Source: a virus
DNA: 31,436 bases
Reading direction: 5' to 3' (one strand)
IMG/VR virus record: IMGVR_UViG_3300037587_000138
Location: 1 to 31,436 of that record
The notes beneath the pieces are model-generated. The model was not told where the DNA came from. It searched no databases and saw only the letters and a program-made list of their open reading frames with translations. Positions 1 through 7,616 of this stretch are shown piece by piece. Each line of letters starts with the position of its first letter. Position 1 is the first letter of the stretch. Position numbers and translations under genes: made by a program.

Positions 1-799
1 TTACGGCGGAATCAACATACTTAGTGGCCAGAGCAAGCACTGCCAAGTGCTCACCAGCAGTGCATTCATCAGCAGTCCTTCCTTTGATACCCCACTCTCT
101 ATACGCATAATCTTCTACAGCCTCAATAGTGGCCACACCATCAACCAACACCTGTCGGTCATAAGCGTGGCTGAATACAGGCTCAATACCCCCAGACACA
201 TTATCCGCTGTTAGGGAGATAGTTCCCGTTGGAGCAAAAGACAGGAGGTGGCTGTTACGAATACCAAACTCCCCTATTCCATCACGGATAGTATCTGGGA
301 GAGTTTTAATAAACTCAGCCTCAAGATACTTCTCCTTGTCGAACATAGGGAAGGCTCCCTTCTCCTTAGCCAGAGCCACAGAAGCTCTGTACACCTCATT
401 CCGTAGACACCGTTGTATGTCCTCCTGAACTGACAGGAATCGTTCAGAGCCATACGGGAAACCCAGGGCTTCAATGGCATTAGCCAGCCCAGTGAACCCT
501 AGCCCCATCCTCCGCTTAAGCCGACTCTCCTCTGCTTGCTGCTCTAGAGGGAAGACAGTGTTGTCGTGGATGTTGTCCATTGCCCTCACTACGTGGGGGA
601 CATCTAGAAGAAGCTGTGAAAAATCAAAGCTCCGAGTCCCAGCATCATCAAAATCAACGTACTTAGTAAGGTTAAATGAACCCAATAGACAGGCCCCATT
701 AGGAGGTAGCGGTTGCTCTCCACATGGGTTTGTAGCAGCGATGTATTCACAGTAATACAGATTATTAGCACGATTAATGCGATCAATGAATAATACCCC
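1..799 (-). CDS. nrdJ: Ribonucleotide reductase large subunit, 3' exon (partial, runs off the left edge)
   Basis: This is the second exon of the reductase begun at 2310. It is read from 799 down to the window edge, giving 266 codons before it is cut. It starts GVLFID and carries the radical and active-site block NPCGE (N258, C260, E262 in spliced numbering), then a [10 protein letters not shown] block and APTGTISL followed by GGIEPVF. These motifs are typical of the ribonucleotide reductase catalytic barrel. The [16 protein letters not shown] style resembles adenosylcobalamin-dependent class II enzymes, so NrdJ is preferred, but the C-terminus is outside the window and class I cannot be excluded. 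The enzyme reduces ribonucleotides to deoxyribonucleotides for phage DNA synthesis. The reading frame only makes sense when joined to 1609-2310 by removing the intron at 800-1608; the join restores a continuous AEP/GVLF sequence. Confidence 0.9.
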
Positions 800-1608
800 C
801 GTTAATATTCAACACAGGTCGTTAGGCTGTGCCGGTTCTCCTATGAACTCCTGCATGTTTCCATGCAGACTAGACTATATCAAGAACTCAGAGAGTCCCC
901 GCCCGTTTCCACCCACTTGGGTGTACGTCCCTTAGGACTAGTCGTTGCACGTTCAATAAACTCTATGGTATAGCCACTTCTAGACGGACGTTCCTGCTTA
1001 GAACAGTTGAATACAGTGTTCTTACTAACCCCACTGAGGGTCATAACCTCTTGGTAGCCAGTGCAGATCCTAACCTCACCATCAGGGGATGTGACTTTGT
1101 AAACATTATGGTAAAATGTCACTAGGCCTGTGTCCACAGCGTGTAGATTATTCTCTGATCCTGTCACCCATTCAAGGTTCTCAGAACAGTTATTACTCTT
1201 ATTCCCGTCAAGATGGTTAACGTAAGGTTTACCACAATCGTTGGAGACAAAGGCTTCTGCGATCAGCCTGTGGACCCTCTTGTGGACAACCTTACCACCC
1301 ACGTTAAGCTCGATGTACTCATAACCGTTCTTCTTAAGAGACTTCTTAAGAAATCTTTCAGCTCGAACTGAGTAAACCTCACCCTCTTCAGTGACTTTAT
1401 AGTACCCCTCAAAACCAACAACATCTTTCATAAGCTTCTCCAAGTGTGTAAATTCATGTTACTCTAACACTAGTTGGGAGTGGCTGTTAAGGAGTATAGA
1501 GTTTAAAGCTTCGCTCAGGATTGCCTTAGCACTTCATTAGATGCCTTAGGTATCCCCTGAATTAAAGCGGTTTCGACATACCATCGCTGGCATGAAGCCC
1601 AATTATTT
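800..1608 (-). ncRNA. Group I self-splicing intron in the ribonucleotide reductase gene
   Basis: An 809-nt insertion separates two collinear reductase exons. The 5' exon ends in U (GAACCT) and can form P1 with the intron segment GGGCTTC, including the terminal U.G pair and one bulged C. The intron ends in G (800), as group I introns do. Conserved core pieces are visible on the minus strand. A P-like segment (AATTCAGGGG, about 1555-1564) pairs with a Q-like segment AATCCTGAGCGAAGC (1508-1522); TTCAGG and CCTGAG form P4. An R-like segment GTGCAACGACTAGTCC lies at 935-950 and an S-like segment TTGATATAGTC at about 873-883. A perfect 7-bp hairpin with a GAAA loop (CTGCATG/CATGCAG) follows S and fits P9. 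Without splicing, the 5' exon would end one codon into the intron at TAA (1603-1605). The exact 3' boundary was set by the reading frame and family alignment from memory. Confidence 0.88.
880..1431 (-). CDS. Intron-encoded HNH homing endonuclease (NUMOD4-HNH-NUMOD1 type)
   Basis: The protein has 183 aa. The N-terminus (VGFEGYYKVTEEGEVYS) is a NUMOD4 motif. The centre (VHRLIAEAF, then YVNHLDGNKSNNCSENLEW) is an HNH_3 nuclease core. The C-terminal half (VYKVTSPDGEV to the SGYTIEF segment) resembles a NUMOD1 DNA-binding module. Such proteins cut intron-free alleles and spread the host intron. The gene lies wholly inside the group I intron in the same direction. The ATG at 1431 is preferred because GGAG lies 6 nt upstream; the longer frame begins with a TTG at 1443 with no better site. 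The last 23 or so codons overlap the R and P8 part of the ribozyme core, and the TGA stop touches the S segment, so protein and ribozyme share sequence there. Confidence 0.88.
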   Translation of the reverse strand: MKDVVGFEGYYKVTEEGEVYSVRAERFLKKSLKKNGYEYIELNVGGKVVHKRVHRLIAEAFVSNDCGKPYVNHLDGNKSNNCSENLEWVTGSENNLHAVDTGLVTFYHNVYKVTSPDGEVRICTGYQEVMTLSGVSKNTVFNCSKQERPSRSGYTIEFIERATTSPKGRTPKWVETGGDSLSS

Positions 1609-2310
1609 AGGTTCGGCCCAATCCCATGTTGAGCGCATAATCATCTCCCACAGAGTGGGGGCGTGAATCTCTTTAAACCTACGTCCCTCAAACACTAAGT
1701 CAAACATCTCACCAGCCATTACAGCTTCCATGAACTTGTCAGTGATGCCAATAGAGATGTTGAAGGCTGTGAGTTCTGTACGATTCTGCTTTGCGTGAAT
1801 GAACTCCTCGATATCAGGATGGTCTACTCGCAACACACCCATCTGAGCCCCTCGACGATGCCCTGCACTACTCACTGTCTTACAGAGGCTGTCGTAGATT
1901 TGCATGAAGCTGATAGGGCCGCTTGAGTAAGAGCCCAAGGAAGCAATGAGAGCACCCTTAGGCCGGATGGTGGAGAAGTCATAACCAATCCCCCCACCCT
2001 TACGCATCGTCTGACCAGCCTGCTTGGCTATGTCCATGATGGAGTCAAAGCTGTCTTCGATGGTGGTGGATACAAAGCAGTTGAAAGCCGTGGTTTGCTT
2101 CGGGCTACCAATAGCTAGTTGTGTCCTGCCCCCTCCCATGAATCGTTGATTAAGGAGGATGTCTCGGAAGGCCCGGAAATGCTCCTCGTTGTCTGCCAGT
2201 GTTCCAGCAAAACGATTCTGAGCCTCTACAAAGCTCTCCCCCTCTGACCGGTATTTGGTTTGGTGTAGCTCTTGTGCTAGGCGGGTTTTAGGCCCGTATT
2301 GTTTGCTCAT
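1609..2310 (-). CDS. nrdJ: Ribonucleotide reductase large subunit, 5' exon
   Basis: The first 234 codons of the reductase. The sequence has the FNCF cysteine (C78), which should be one of the redox-active pair, then MRKGGGIGYDFS, SSGPISFMQ, the HRRGAQMGVLRVDHPDIEEFI block and a TLWEMIMRSTWDWAEP end, all recognisable reductase barrel sequence. It lacks an ATP-cone allosteric domain at the N-terminus, as in many phage enzymes. The start at 2310 follows AAAGGAGA with correct spacing and abuts the stop of phoH at 2311. Unspliced mRNA would give a 235-aa product ending WAEPK. Function needs the second exon (1-799), which supplies the NPCGE active-site loop. Confidence 0.92.
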
Positions 2311-3009
2311 TTAGTCTCCTTTTGCTGTATGGTATCTATCGAAAGCCAGGGTGATACCCCGGCAGAAGTCACTTCTTACAATATCTTCTGGATTATCAAA
2401 CTCAACAAACCCAATCCACTCCTTCACCTCAGGGACTAATCTATCATCCCTCATATCTAGGAGCATCTTAAGCCCACTCTTGCCCCCTAGACGAGCCTGG
2501 GCGATGTCACCAGCAATAACAACCTTCGTGTTCTCCCCAATCCGCTTCAGGAACATCTCCATCTCTTTGGGAGCTGTGTGTTGAGCTTCGTCAAGAATGA
2601 CAAAAGCATCATCGAAGGTCCGGCCCTGCATGTGTTCAAAGACACACACCTCAATACGACCCTTCCTCATATCAGCTTCAACCTTATCCACCCCTAGATG
2701 TTGCTTTAACACTTGAGTGTAGGGTTGAATCCACGGAGCCATCTTCTCCAGTGTATCTCCGGGAAGCGCTCCAATAGACTTACTGTCTGAGACATTGGGA
2801 CGACACAGGATGACAGTGCTGTCTTTAACCCCCACTTTCCACTGGGCTGCTAGTGTAGAGGCAATGTATGTCTTGCCACTTCCAGCAAACCCCATCCCAA
2901 CTGTCACCACATGGTCCTCAATGGACTGGATGTATTCTCGTTGGTGTTCACTACGAGGGTCAAGCTGGATGCGTTCTAGCTGTGGATTCTTATCGCGGTA
3001 GCGACTCAT
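2311..3009 (-). CDS. phoH: PhoH-like P-loop ATPase
   Basis: A 232-aa single-domain PhoH family protein. Walker A is GFAGSGKT at residues 40-47 and Walker B is VILDEAQ at 137-143. The blocks LCRPNV, IGALPGDTLEKMAPWIQP and VIAGDIAQ are typical of the family. PhoH proteins are ATPases related to superfamily 1 helicases; in phages they are common near nucleotide metabolism genes, but their role is unsettled and a phosphate-starvation function should not be assumed. The gene overlaps the end of the small membrane gene upstream by 20 nt and its TAA directly abuts the reductase ATG, so the two are probably translated from one message. Confidence 0.93.
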   Translation of the reverse strand: MSRYRDKNPQLERIQLDPRSEHQREYIQSIEDHVVTVGMGFAGSGKTYIASTLAAQWKVGVKDSTVILCRPNVSDSKSIGALPGDTLEKMAPWIQPYTQVLKQHLGVDKVEADMRKGRIEVCVFEHMQGRTFDDAFVILDEAQHTAPKEMEMFLKRIGENTKVVIAGDIAQARLGGKSGLKMLLDMRDDRLVPEVKEWIGFVEFDNPEDIVRSDFCRGITLAFDRYHTAKGD

Positions 3010-3238
3010 CTTTAGTCTCCTTAGGACGAATTACAATATCAATAGCCCTACCCTCTGCTTCCTCTAAGGCATCTACAACAGATTGGTAAAGCTCTCCCTC
3101 GATATCCATACCATACTTAGCCTCCGTCCATTGTGACCATAGATAAGGGAGGATGAGGAGCCCTACAGCCCCCAACATTCCCAGTGATGCTGCCAGCCAG
3201 ATGATGCTAGTTGCTAAGTCTAATGCCGAAGCGAGCAT
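2990..3238 (-). CDS. Small membrane protein with a charged tail
   Basis: An 82-aa protein of unknown function. Residues about 8-33 form one hydrophobic segment (TSIIWLAASLGMLGAVGLLILPYLW region), so it is probably an inner-membrane protein. The rest is acidic and helical, ending in a lysine- and glutamate-rich stretch. The start is supported by GGAGG 6 nt upstream. It overlaps the preceding 43-aa gene by 32 nt and phoH by 20 nt. No family was recognised. Confidence 0.75.
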   Translation of the reverse strand: MLASALDLATSIIWLAASLGMLGAVGLLILPYLWSQWTEAKYGMDIEGELYQSVVDALEEAEGRAIDIVIRPKETKDESLPR

Positions 3239-3338
3239 AATGTGCCTCCACCAGAGTAGTAGCGATTGCCATGCCCCACATCATCTGCATGAAGTAGGGG
3301 TTCCCACTAATATAAGGCTGTTTCCAATCAATATTCAT
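3207..3338 (-). CDS. Very small protein (43 aa), unknown
   Basis: A 43-aa frame that fills the gap between two clear genes. It starts at ATG 3338 in a TGATG junction with the stop of the DUF7220-like gene, and GAGGTGAT sits 5 nt upstream. The protein begins MNIDWKQPYISGNPYFM and has a short, moderately hydrophobic middle (MMWGMAIATTLVEA). It ends at TAG 3207, inside the start of the next gene. The ribosome site and tight junctions argue that it is translated. Function is unknown; a peripheral or single-pass membrane peptide is possible. Confidence 0.6.
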   Translation of the reverse strand: MNIDWKQPYISGNPYFMQMMWGMAIATTLVEAHYARFGIRLSN

Positions 3339-3574
3339 CACATATCACCTCTTTTGAAGAAATTGTACTTATTAAAAAACCTCCTCCACACATACCCCCT
3401 TACCACAGACACCACTGTAAAGATGCCTGTAATGGTGAGGTTGTCATTCATCGAAACATCTAGCTCCCAGACAGGGACGATTATGAAAGACCACAAGAGG
3501 AGGGAGATGAAGAACCCGGAGCCAATGTTCAGCACCTGCTCTACAAAAGACCCCACCCTACTCTGCATACACAT
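3338..3574 (-). CDS. DUF7220-like two-pass membrane protein
   Basis: A 78-aa protein with the pattern QSRVGSFVEQVLNIGSGF, then an aliphatic segment, a loop, LTITGIFTVVSVVRGY and a basic WRRFFN end. This matches, from memory, the small phage family DUF7220, which is predicted to span the membrane twice. Its function is not known. It overlaps the end of thyX by 17 nt and its stop overlaps the next start as TGATG. Recognition rests on the family pattern, not on a search. Confidence 0.75.
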   Translation of the reverse strand: MCMQSRVGSFVEQVLNIGSGFFISLLLWSFIIVPVWELDVSMNDNLTITGIFTVVSVVRGYVWRRFFNKYNFFKRGDM

Positions 3575-4475
3575 GACCTTTTATTAGCTGACGATGTTGG
3601 ATGAAGCCTTTGAAGTTAGCGCTCCAATGATCACCAAACCTATCGGTGTGAGTGCCCCCTTCGATGTCTACAATGTTGAATATGTGAGGGTCCATAGGAG
3701 TAGCCTGATGCTCAAAAGGACTAGCATGAACAGGCTTCATATTAACAAGCTGATGATAAATCTTCAGAGCCTTCTCAAGAGACTGGTCTGACTTACGATA
3801 GCTCACTTGGGCACAGAGGGACGCTGATAGTTTCTTGGCATCCTCTAAAGAAACCTCCCCCCCTTCACACCAGTATATGAGCCCCCTCTCCCTATCAACC
3901 CCTAAGGTGAGGTAAGGCAGGTGCCATTGTCCTGGCCGTAGCTGCTTAGCTATAGACTTCTCCCTAGCCTCCCGCATACACCGAGCCAACTCAGCTATCT
4001 CTGGCTGTGCATCTGCATGATCACGAAGATAGAAGAAGTTCTCATACTCCGTAGCAGTGCAAACAACCTTGATGAATTGGTAGGGTTCTAGGATGCGATT
4101 GACGATTTGCTTGTGTAAGTGGTTTAGACGAAGGCCGTTAGCAAAGCTTGCTGAGTGCTTTGCTGCGTTAGTCCACCCACCCACAGCGAAAGTTTTGTTT
4201 GTGCCTGATAACTCCTCCTTGGCCTGCATACCACCCTGATTCTTCCCCCAGTGGATGGGCATGGCTGGGTTGCTCTCCACTTGCTCAATCACCTTCTCCA
4301 CAGGGATGGCCCGAGAGGACGCAGCATTCCGGGAGAATTGCCTGTGCGTCATGAATTCGCTGTGGCAATACCTGTGGTACTCAAGTTCAAAAGTCGTGAT
4401 TCGTTGACCAGCTTCTGAGATGGAGTCAGCGACAACCGAAGCTTTGATGCCGCCTTTCCCCTCAACAACTATCAT
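3558..4475 (-). CDS. thyX: Flavin-dependent thymidylate synthase-like protein (ThyX)
   Basis: A 305-aa ThyX family protein. ThyX makes dTMP from dUMP using FAD, NADPH and methylene-tetrahydrofolate. The signature usually written RHRxxSxNExSxR appears as THRQFSRNAASSR at residues 43-55: the first Arg is Thr and the Glu is Ala, a variation seen in phage relatives. Later parts fit the fold: LNHLHKQIVNRILEPYQFI, CTATEYENFFYLRDH, and LRPGQWHLPYL. At 305 aa it is longer than typical bacterial ThyX, also common in phages. The start overlaps the stop of the thioredoxin-like gene as ATGA. Context with RNR and MazG-like genes supports a role in dTTP supply. The changed signature residues leave some doubt about catalysis. 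Confidence 0.9.
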   Translation of the reverse strand: MIVVEGKGGIKASVVADSISEAGQRITTFELEYHRYCHSEFMTHRQFSRNAASSRAIPVEKVIEQVESNPAMPIHWGKNQGGMQAKEELSGTNKTFAVGGWTNAAKHSASFANGLRLNHLHKQIVNRILEPYQFIKVVCTATEYENFFYLRDHADAQPEIAELARCMREAREKSIAKQLRPGQWHLPYLTLGVDRERGLIYWCEGGEVSLEDAKKLSASLCAQVSYRKSDQSLEKALKIYHQLVNMKPVHASPFEHQATPMDPHIFNIVDIEGGTHTDRFGDHWSANFKGFIQHRQLIKGHVYAE

Positions 4476-4735
4476 GCTTCAAGGAATTTCTCAAACGTTC
4501 CACGGGTGTACTTATAACCCGCTAGGGCTTCCGTCACAGTACCATGCTCGTTCACCTTAACCAGCGTAGGCACTCCCCTCACTCCAAACTTCTGGGCCAG
4601 CTCTGTAGGATCTAGGTTGTCATCCCGGAATTTCACTTCCTCAATCTCCAGCCCACCTTCTACTCGGGCAAGCTCTCCTTTTAGGAGCATACAATCTTTG
4701 CTGAATGGGATGGTGAATAGATAGACTTTATTCAT
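4472..4735 (-). CDS. Thioredoxin/glutaredoxin-like protein with a changed active site
   Basis: An 87-aa protein with a compact thioredoxin fold: a first strand KVYLFTIP, an active-site loop FSKDC (S12 to C15), a helix, then GVRGVPTLVKV with the cis-proline at P56. In ordinary thioredoxins and glutaredoxins the loop is CxxC, and monothiol forms keep the first Cys; here the first is Ser and only the second (C15) remains. A normal dithiol mechanism is therefore unlikely. In phages such proteins usually reduce ribonucleotide reductase, which lies downstream. It overlaps thyX by 4 nt and the upstream gene by 8 nt. Confidence 0.78.
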   Translation of the reverse strand: MNKVYLFTIPFSKDCMLLKGELARVEGGLEIEEVKFRDDNLDPTELAQKFGVRGVPTLVKVNEHGTVTEALAGYKYTRGTFEKFLEA

Positions 4736-5057
4736 TTACTAATTCCTTCTCAAGTTCATCTAGGAAAAACCGCATCTTGTTAATGTCATACACAATGGAA
4801 GCTCCATCCTTCTTGCCTAGACGGACAAGAGCTTTGAAGATATTGCCTTTGTCAAAGTCGTTGTTTAACGCATGGCGGATGATGTCTTTTACCTCAACCC
4901 GAACCCTACCACTAACAAAATCAGACAAGGGCATCCCTTCGGTTGGTGTGATTAGCATGACTTTGTTTACAGGGATGTCAATCTCATAATAGGTGGAAGC
5001 CGACCCATCACTCTTAACTTTAGGGGTTGACCCAAACATTCTCCCGTCTTCACTCAT
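4728..5057 (-). CDS. Small phage protein with a DUF3310-like end (weak)
   Basis: A 109-aa protein. The C-terminal part (DFDKGNIFKALVRLGKKDG, then an INKMRFFLDELEKEL helix) resembles the DUF3310 pattern GN-x2-KY-x2-R and a KA-x2-YLD helix, found in many phage 'nucleotide kinase-like' proteins of unproven function. The N-terminal half (about residues 1-60) does not match that family well. It overlaps MazG-like gene 5054 by 4 nt and the thioredoxin-like gene by 8 nt. The family link is tentative; the gene itself is well supported by its close packing. Confidence 0.65.
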   Translation of the reverse strand: MSEDGRMFGSTPKVKSDGSASTYYEIDIPVNKVMLITPTEGMPLSDFVSGRVRVEVKDIIRHALNNDFDKGNIFKALVRLGKKDGASIVYDINKMRFFLDELEKELVNE

Positions 5058-5521
5058 AGCAACCCCTCAAAGCTTGGAGCTTTCCACTCAACACTCTTTA
5101 GAAACTTCCCTCGTGGATAGAATTTCCCAGAGATATCATGGCAATCCTCTCCAACCATAATATAAGCTTTTGGCAGCTCTCCATGAATCTGCACACTAAC
5201 TCCTAAGTTGGCATAATGTTTTAGTGTCTTCTCAGCCACCTCCGCAGTTGTACACAGCTTCGAGAAGTTACTCTCACTTACCCTTCGCATAGCCGCATCA
5301 GCATCCACACCAGCAAGATGGAGTAAGCCATAAGTGACAACCAGCAGGTCCGCACAGCCGTCCACCACCTCCTTCTTATCTCGTGCTTCGATAGCATCGT
5401 AACTCTCCTTAAACCCCTCTGCAATCAAATGGAACTGACGTTGGAGTCGTTCCCAATCCCAACCAACCTCTTCATTACCAAAGGCCTCGTTTAGTTGTGC
5501 TACAGCTCGGAAATTACTCAC
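5054..5521 (-). CDS. MazG-like / phosphoribosyl-ATP pyrophosphohydrolase-like protein
   Basis: A 155-aa all-alpha NTP pyrophosphohydrolase-like protein. The helix pair EGFKESYDAIEARDKKEVVD, then GCADLLVVTYGLLHLAGVD, gives the spaced acidic residues (E-x3-E and E-x2-D) that bind metal in the MazG/HisE fold; AAMRRVSESNFSKL follows as in other phage members. These enzymes split NTPs or dNTPs to NMP and pyrophosphate and may clean the nucleotide pool or act on alarmones. The C-terminal 50 residues look like the small domain often present in phage forms. It overlaps the coiled-coil gene by 8 nt. Confidence 0.85.
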   Translation of the reverse strand: MSNFRAVAQLNEAFGNEEVGWDWERLQRQFHLIAEGFKESYDAIEARDKKEVVDGCADLLVVTYGLLHLAGVDADAAMRRVSESNFSKLCTTAEVAEKTLKHYANLGVSVQIHGELPKAYIMVGEDCHDISGKFYPRGKFLKSVEWKAPSFEGLL

Positions 5522-5720
5522 CCAAAATCTCCTTGATCTTAGTCAGAGACTTATCTGCACGGTTACGTTCATCTTGCACTTGATCTTGCTCGTGCTCTAG
5601 GTCTTGCACCTTCTGGACAATCTTCTCTACACGCTCATCCTGGTTTCCAATGAATGTCTCAAGGTCTGTCTTGGCTTTGTGGAACTGACCCATGATGGAT
5701 GATAGGCTCTTCTTCAACAT
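5514..5720 (-). CDS. Small coiled-coil protein, unknown
   Basis: A 68-aa, highly charged protein that is probably one long helix (heptad-like spacing through VEKIVQKVQDLEHEQDQV). The ATG at 5720 is chosen because AAAAGGA lies 8 nt upstream; the longer frame begins inside the preceding HNH gene with no such site. It starts 1 nt after the HNH stop. No function can be read; a small scaffolding or adaptor role is only a guess. Confidence 0.7.
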   Translation of the reverse strand: MLKKSLSSIMGQFHKAKTDLETFIGNQDERVEKIVQKVQDLEHEQDQVQDERNRADKSLTKIKEILGE

Positions 5721-5721
5721 A

Positions 5722-6237
5722 TTATAATCCTTTTGTTTTACGGAACGCATTAGTGCGCTTTTCTTGGTTACTCATGTCTTCGTCTTTCACTTTCTTCTTC
5801 TTGAGAGTCGCCTTCTGCTTTGCAACAGAGAGCTTAGTGAAAGCTATAACAGGTTTTTCTTTAAGGGCCTCCTCGAAAGTTATACCTCGTTTATCAGCTA
5901 ATGTCTTGGCCGAGTGGCAGGGGTCTGGGCATAGGATTTGGAATCCCTCAGAACCACAGAACAAACGTGTGATAAACCCTTCCACATCCTCATAACACCT
6001 AAGGCTTCCAGCAGGAATAATGTGGTCGACGATAGCGTGGCTCTTTGCCATAGTCTTCCCACAAATCTCGCAGTCTACAACCTGCTTAGCTCTGCTACCT
6101 TTAGGAGCTGGCCTACACATACTCTGAAGATATCGTTGTATCGCTGGGTATCTCATCGTACACTTCCGTAGATTGGATCGTATGAATGAGAAGTACCGGG
6201 CTTTCGTCCAGCCACAATCGTCCCAAGGACTACTCAT
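5722..6237 (-). CDS. Free-standing HNH endonuclease
   Basis: A 171-aa protein. A zinc-binding pair CEICGKTM is followed by AIVDHIIPAGSL and, after an insert, LCPDPCHSAKT with an extra Cys pair: the layout of a classic HNH nuclease with a structural zinc. The C-terminus is very basic (KQKATLKKKKVKDED). It lies between ordinary genes, not in a visible intron, so it is a free-standing homing or phage-specific HNH endonuclease. The ATG at 6237 is chosen over the TTG at 6240. It overlaps the preceding gene by 8 nt. Confidence 0.85.
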   Translation of the reverse strand: MSSPWDDCGWTKARYFSFIRSNLRKCTMRYPAIQRYLQSMCRPAPKGSRAKQVVDCEICGKTMAKSHAIVDHIIPAGSLRCYEDVEGFITRLFCGSEGFQILCPDPCHSAKTLADKRGITFEEALKEKPVIAFTKLSVAKQKATLKKKKVKDEDMSNQEKRTNAFRKTKGL

Positions 6238-6523
6238 CAAACTCGGCCTTGAGTCGATTATAATGGGTCAACCTAAGCTGCCTACGCCGCTCTACTTCCG
6301 TAGAAGACTTCTCCAACTCCTCTTTATTTAGTGGCCTACGGTAGGTAAAAATATGTGTGTAGGTATCATCATACCTATCCTCCTCACGATCAATACGCAG
6401 TGTGTCCCTGTACTCTTCAGGACATGCCGCAACAGCTCGGTCAAGCTGTTGCCTCACCCTTGAAATACAATCTTCTAGGTCAACATACCCTACATCTAAT
6501 TTAACTGTTTTGGTGGCGTCCAT
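6230..6523 (-). CDS. Charged helical protein, unknown
   Basis: A 97-aa protein with a short beta-like start (KTVKLDVGYVDL), a helix with arginine and acid pairs, and a charged helical end (LEKSSTEVERRRQLRL). No family was recognised. It begins within the last 28 nt of the exonuclease gene and ends over the start of the HNH gene, so it belongs to the same message. A cofactor role for the adjacent exonuclease is possible but unsupported. Confidence 0.65.
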   Translation of the reverse strand: MDATKTVKLDVGYVDLEDCISRVRQQLDRAVAACPEEYRDTLRIDREEDRYDDTYTHIFTYRRPLNKEELEKSSTEVERRRQLRLTHYNRLKAEFDE

Positions 6524-7344
6524 AGCTCCCCCTCATAAGTTTGCATCCAGAGCAACTGTCCCTGCTCAATAATTAACTCTTCGATTGTTTTGTATTCGTG
6601 CTCACCCCTCCAATTGGTGTATTGGACCGCGCCTGAGTCTCCAAGTGTTTTTGAATAGGCTTGGACGTAAGTGGAATATACACGGGAATACATCTGCCTC
6701 TCTGAGACACAGTTATTAATCGCGTCATATGCTGCTACTGCTCCTTTTCTTGGTGCTCCGGGAATGTTATCTGCTCCATCACCCATAATGAGCTGACTAT
6801 AAAAGAACTTTAAGCCTGTACCCTTAAGGTCGGCAAGCGTTCTACCTCTCTTACCAGCTTTCCATTTGGGCCATAGCTCTCCCATACGAGACACGAGGTA
6901 CAAAGGCTTCTCTGGTTGATACTCTCCACAGGGCCATGAGTAGTGCCACCCTGGTGTGATTCGTAAATCCTTGTCTCTCGATGCGATGCAACTCTTGATA
7001 GCGAGGAAATTGCACTCACGTTGCTTGATGGAGAGCATATCGTCGGCCTCACAGCCATGTACTGCTGTGGCATCCCAATGTTCATAGAGGTAGTCCCTTA
7101 TGTGTTGCCACCACTTGGGCTTGTCTGGCATCCTCTGGCCTTTATACTGCTTCACAGATGCGATGTCCAGCCTGAAATTACCCTTCTCTGAGAGGAACAG
7201 TTCATACTCAGTTGCCTGTGTACGCTCTAAGATAAACTCAACGAGCTGGTCAACCTTGTCTGTCACCTTGGACAGGGTGTGGAACCCCTCAGAGATGGCT
7301 CCTATCTCATACGGAATTATATCTCCGTCTGTGTGTGTCCTCAT
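6496..7344 (-). CDS. 5'-3' exonuclease, FEN/T7 gp6-like
   Basis: A 282-aa nuclease of the FEN/PIN-like superfamily. Motifs in order: ASVKQYKGQR, a basic arch-type region; GCEADDMLSI, metal-binding acids; ASRDKDLR; and LIMGDGADNIPG, the last acid cluster. In phage T7 and relatives this enzyme degrades DNA from 5' ends to remove primers and recycle host DNA. The start used is the ATG at 7344, 4 nt after AGGAGG; the GTG one codon upstream is the alternative. Placement between replication genes fits. Length is close to T7 gp6 (about 300 aa). Confidence 0.88.
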   Translation of the reverse strand: MRTHTDGDIIPYEIGAISEGFHTLSKVTDKVDQLVEFILERTQATEYELFLSEKGNFRLDIASVKQYKGQRMPDKPKWWQHIRDYLYEHWDATAVHGCEADDMLSIKQRECNFLAIKSCIASRDKDLRITPGWHYSWPCGEYQPEKPLYLVSRMGELWPKWKAGKRGRTLADLKGTGLKFFYSQLIMGDGADNIPGAPRKGAVAAYDAINNCVSERQMYSRVYSTYVQAYSKTLGDSGAVQYTNWRGEHEYKTIEELIIEQGQLLWMQTYEGELWTPPKQLN

Positions 7345-7352
7345 CACACCTC

Positions 7353-7616
7353 CTAGTGCTTCACTGGCTTAACATCAACCCCATCCAAATACACAAGCTC
7401 CCCAGCAGTATCCTCATCCTCACCAATATATCCAGTAAGCTCTCCCATCTTCATCTGCAATATCTCTGCTGCTTCAACAGCATTGGGGAGTGCCTTCATC
7501 TCAGCTTCCACCACTCCGTTGCTTTTGTTCACAACATCGTAGTTGTAGTCTTGTGTTGGTCGATCTTTTAATACAACTCTGTACATACTATTTTCGTATA
7601 ATGTCTCTGACGACAT
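7353..7616 (-). CDS. Hypothetical acidic protein (87 aa)
   Basis: An 87-aa acidic protein of unknown function. The first half (MYRVVLKDRPTQDYNYDVVN) looks like a small beta sheet, followed by a helix (LPNAVEAAEILQMKMGEL) and an acidic tail. The start has AGGAGA 6 nt upstream. It lies 8 nt before the exonuclease start. No motif allows a functional call. Confidence 0.7.
   Translation of the reverse strand: MSSETLYENSMYRVVLKDRPTQDYNYDVVNKSNGVVEAEMKALPNAVEAAEILQMKMGELTGYIGEDEDTAGELVYLDGVDVKPVKH

Noticed and set aside
274-786. Open frames at 274-480 and 604-786 (minus) and 474-755 (plus)
   Set aside because: They are shadows of the second reductase exon, which reads continuously through 1-799 on the minus strand with recognisable motifs.
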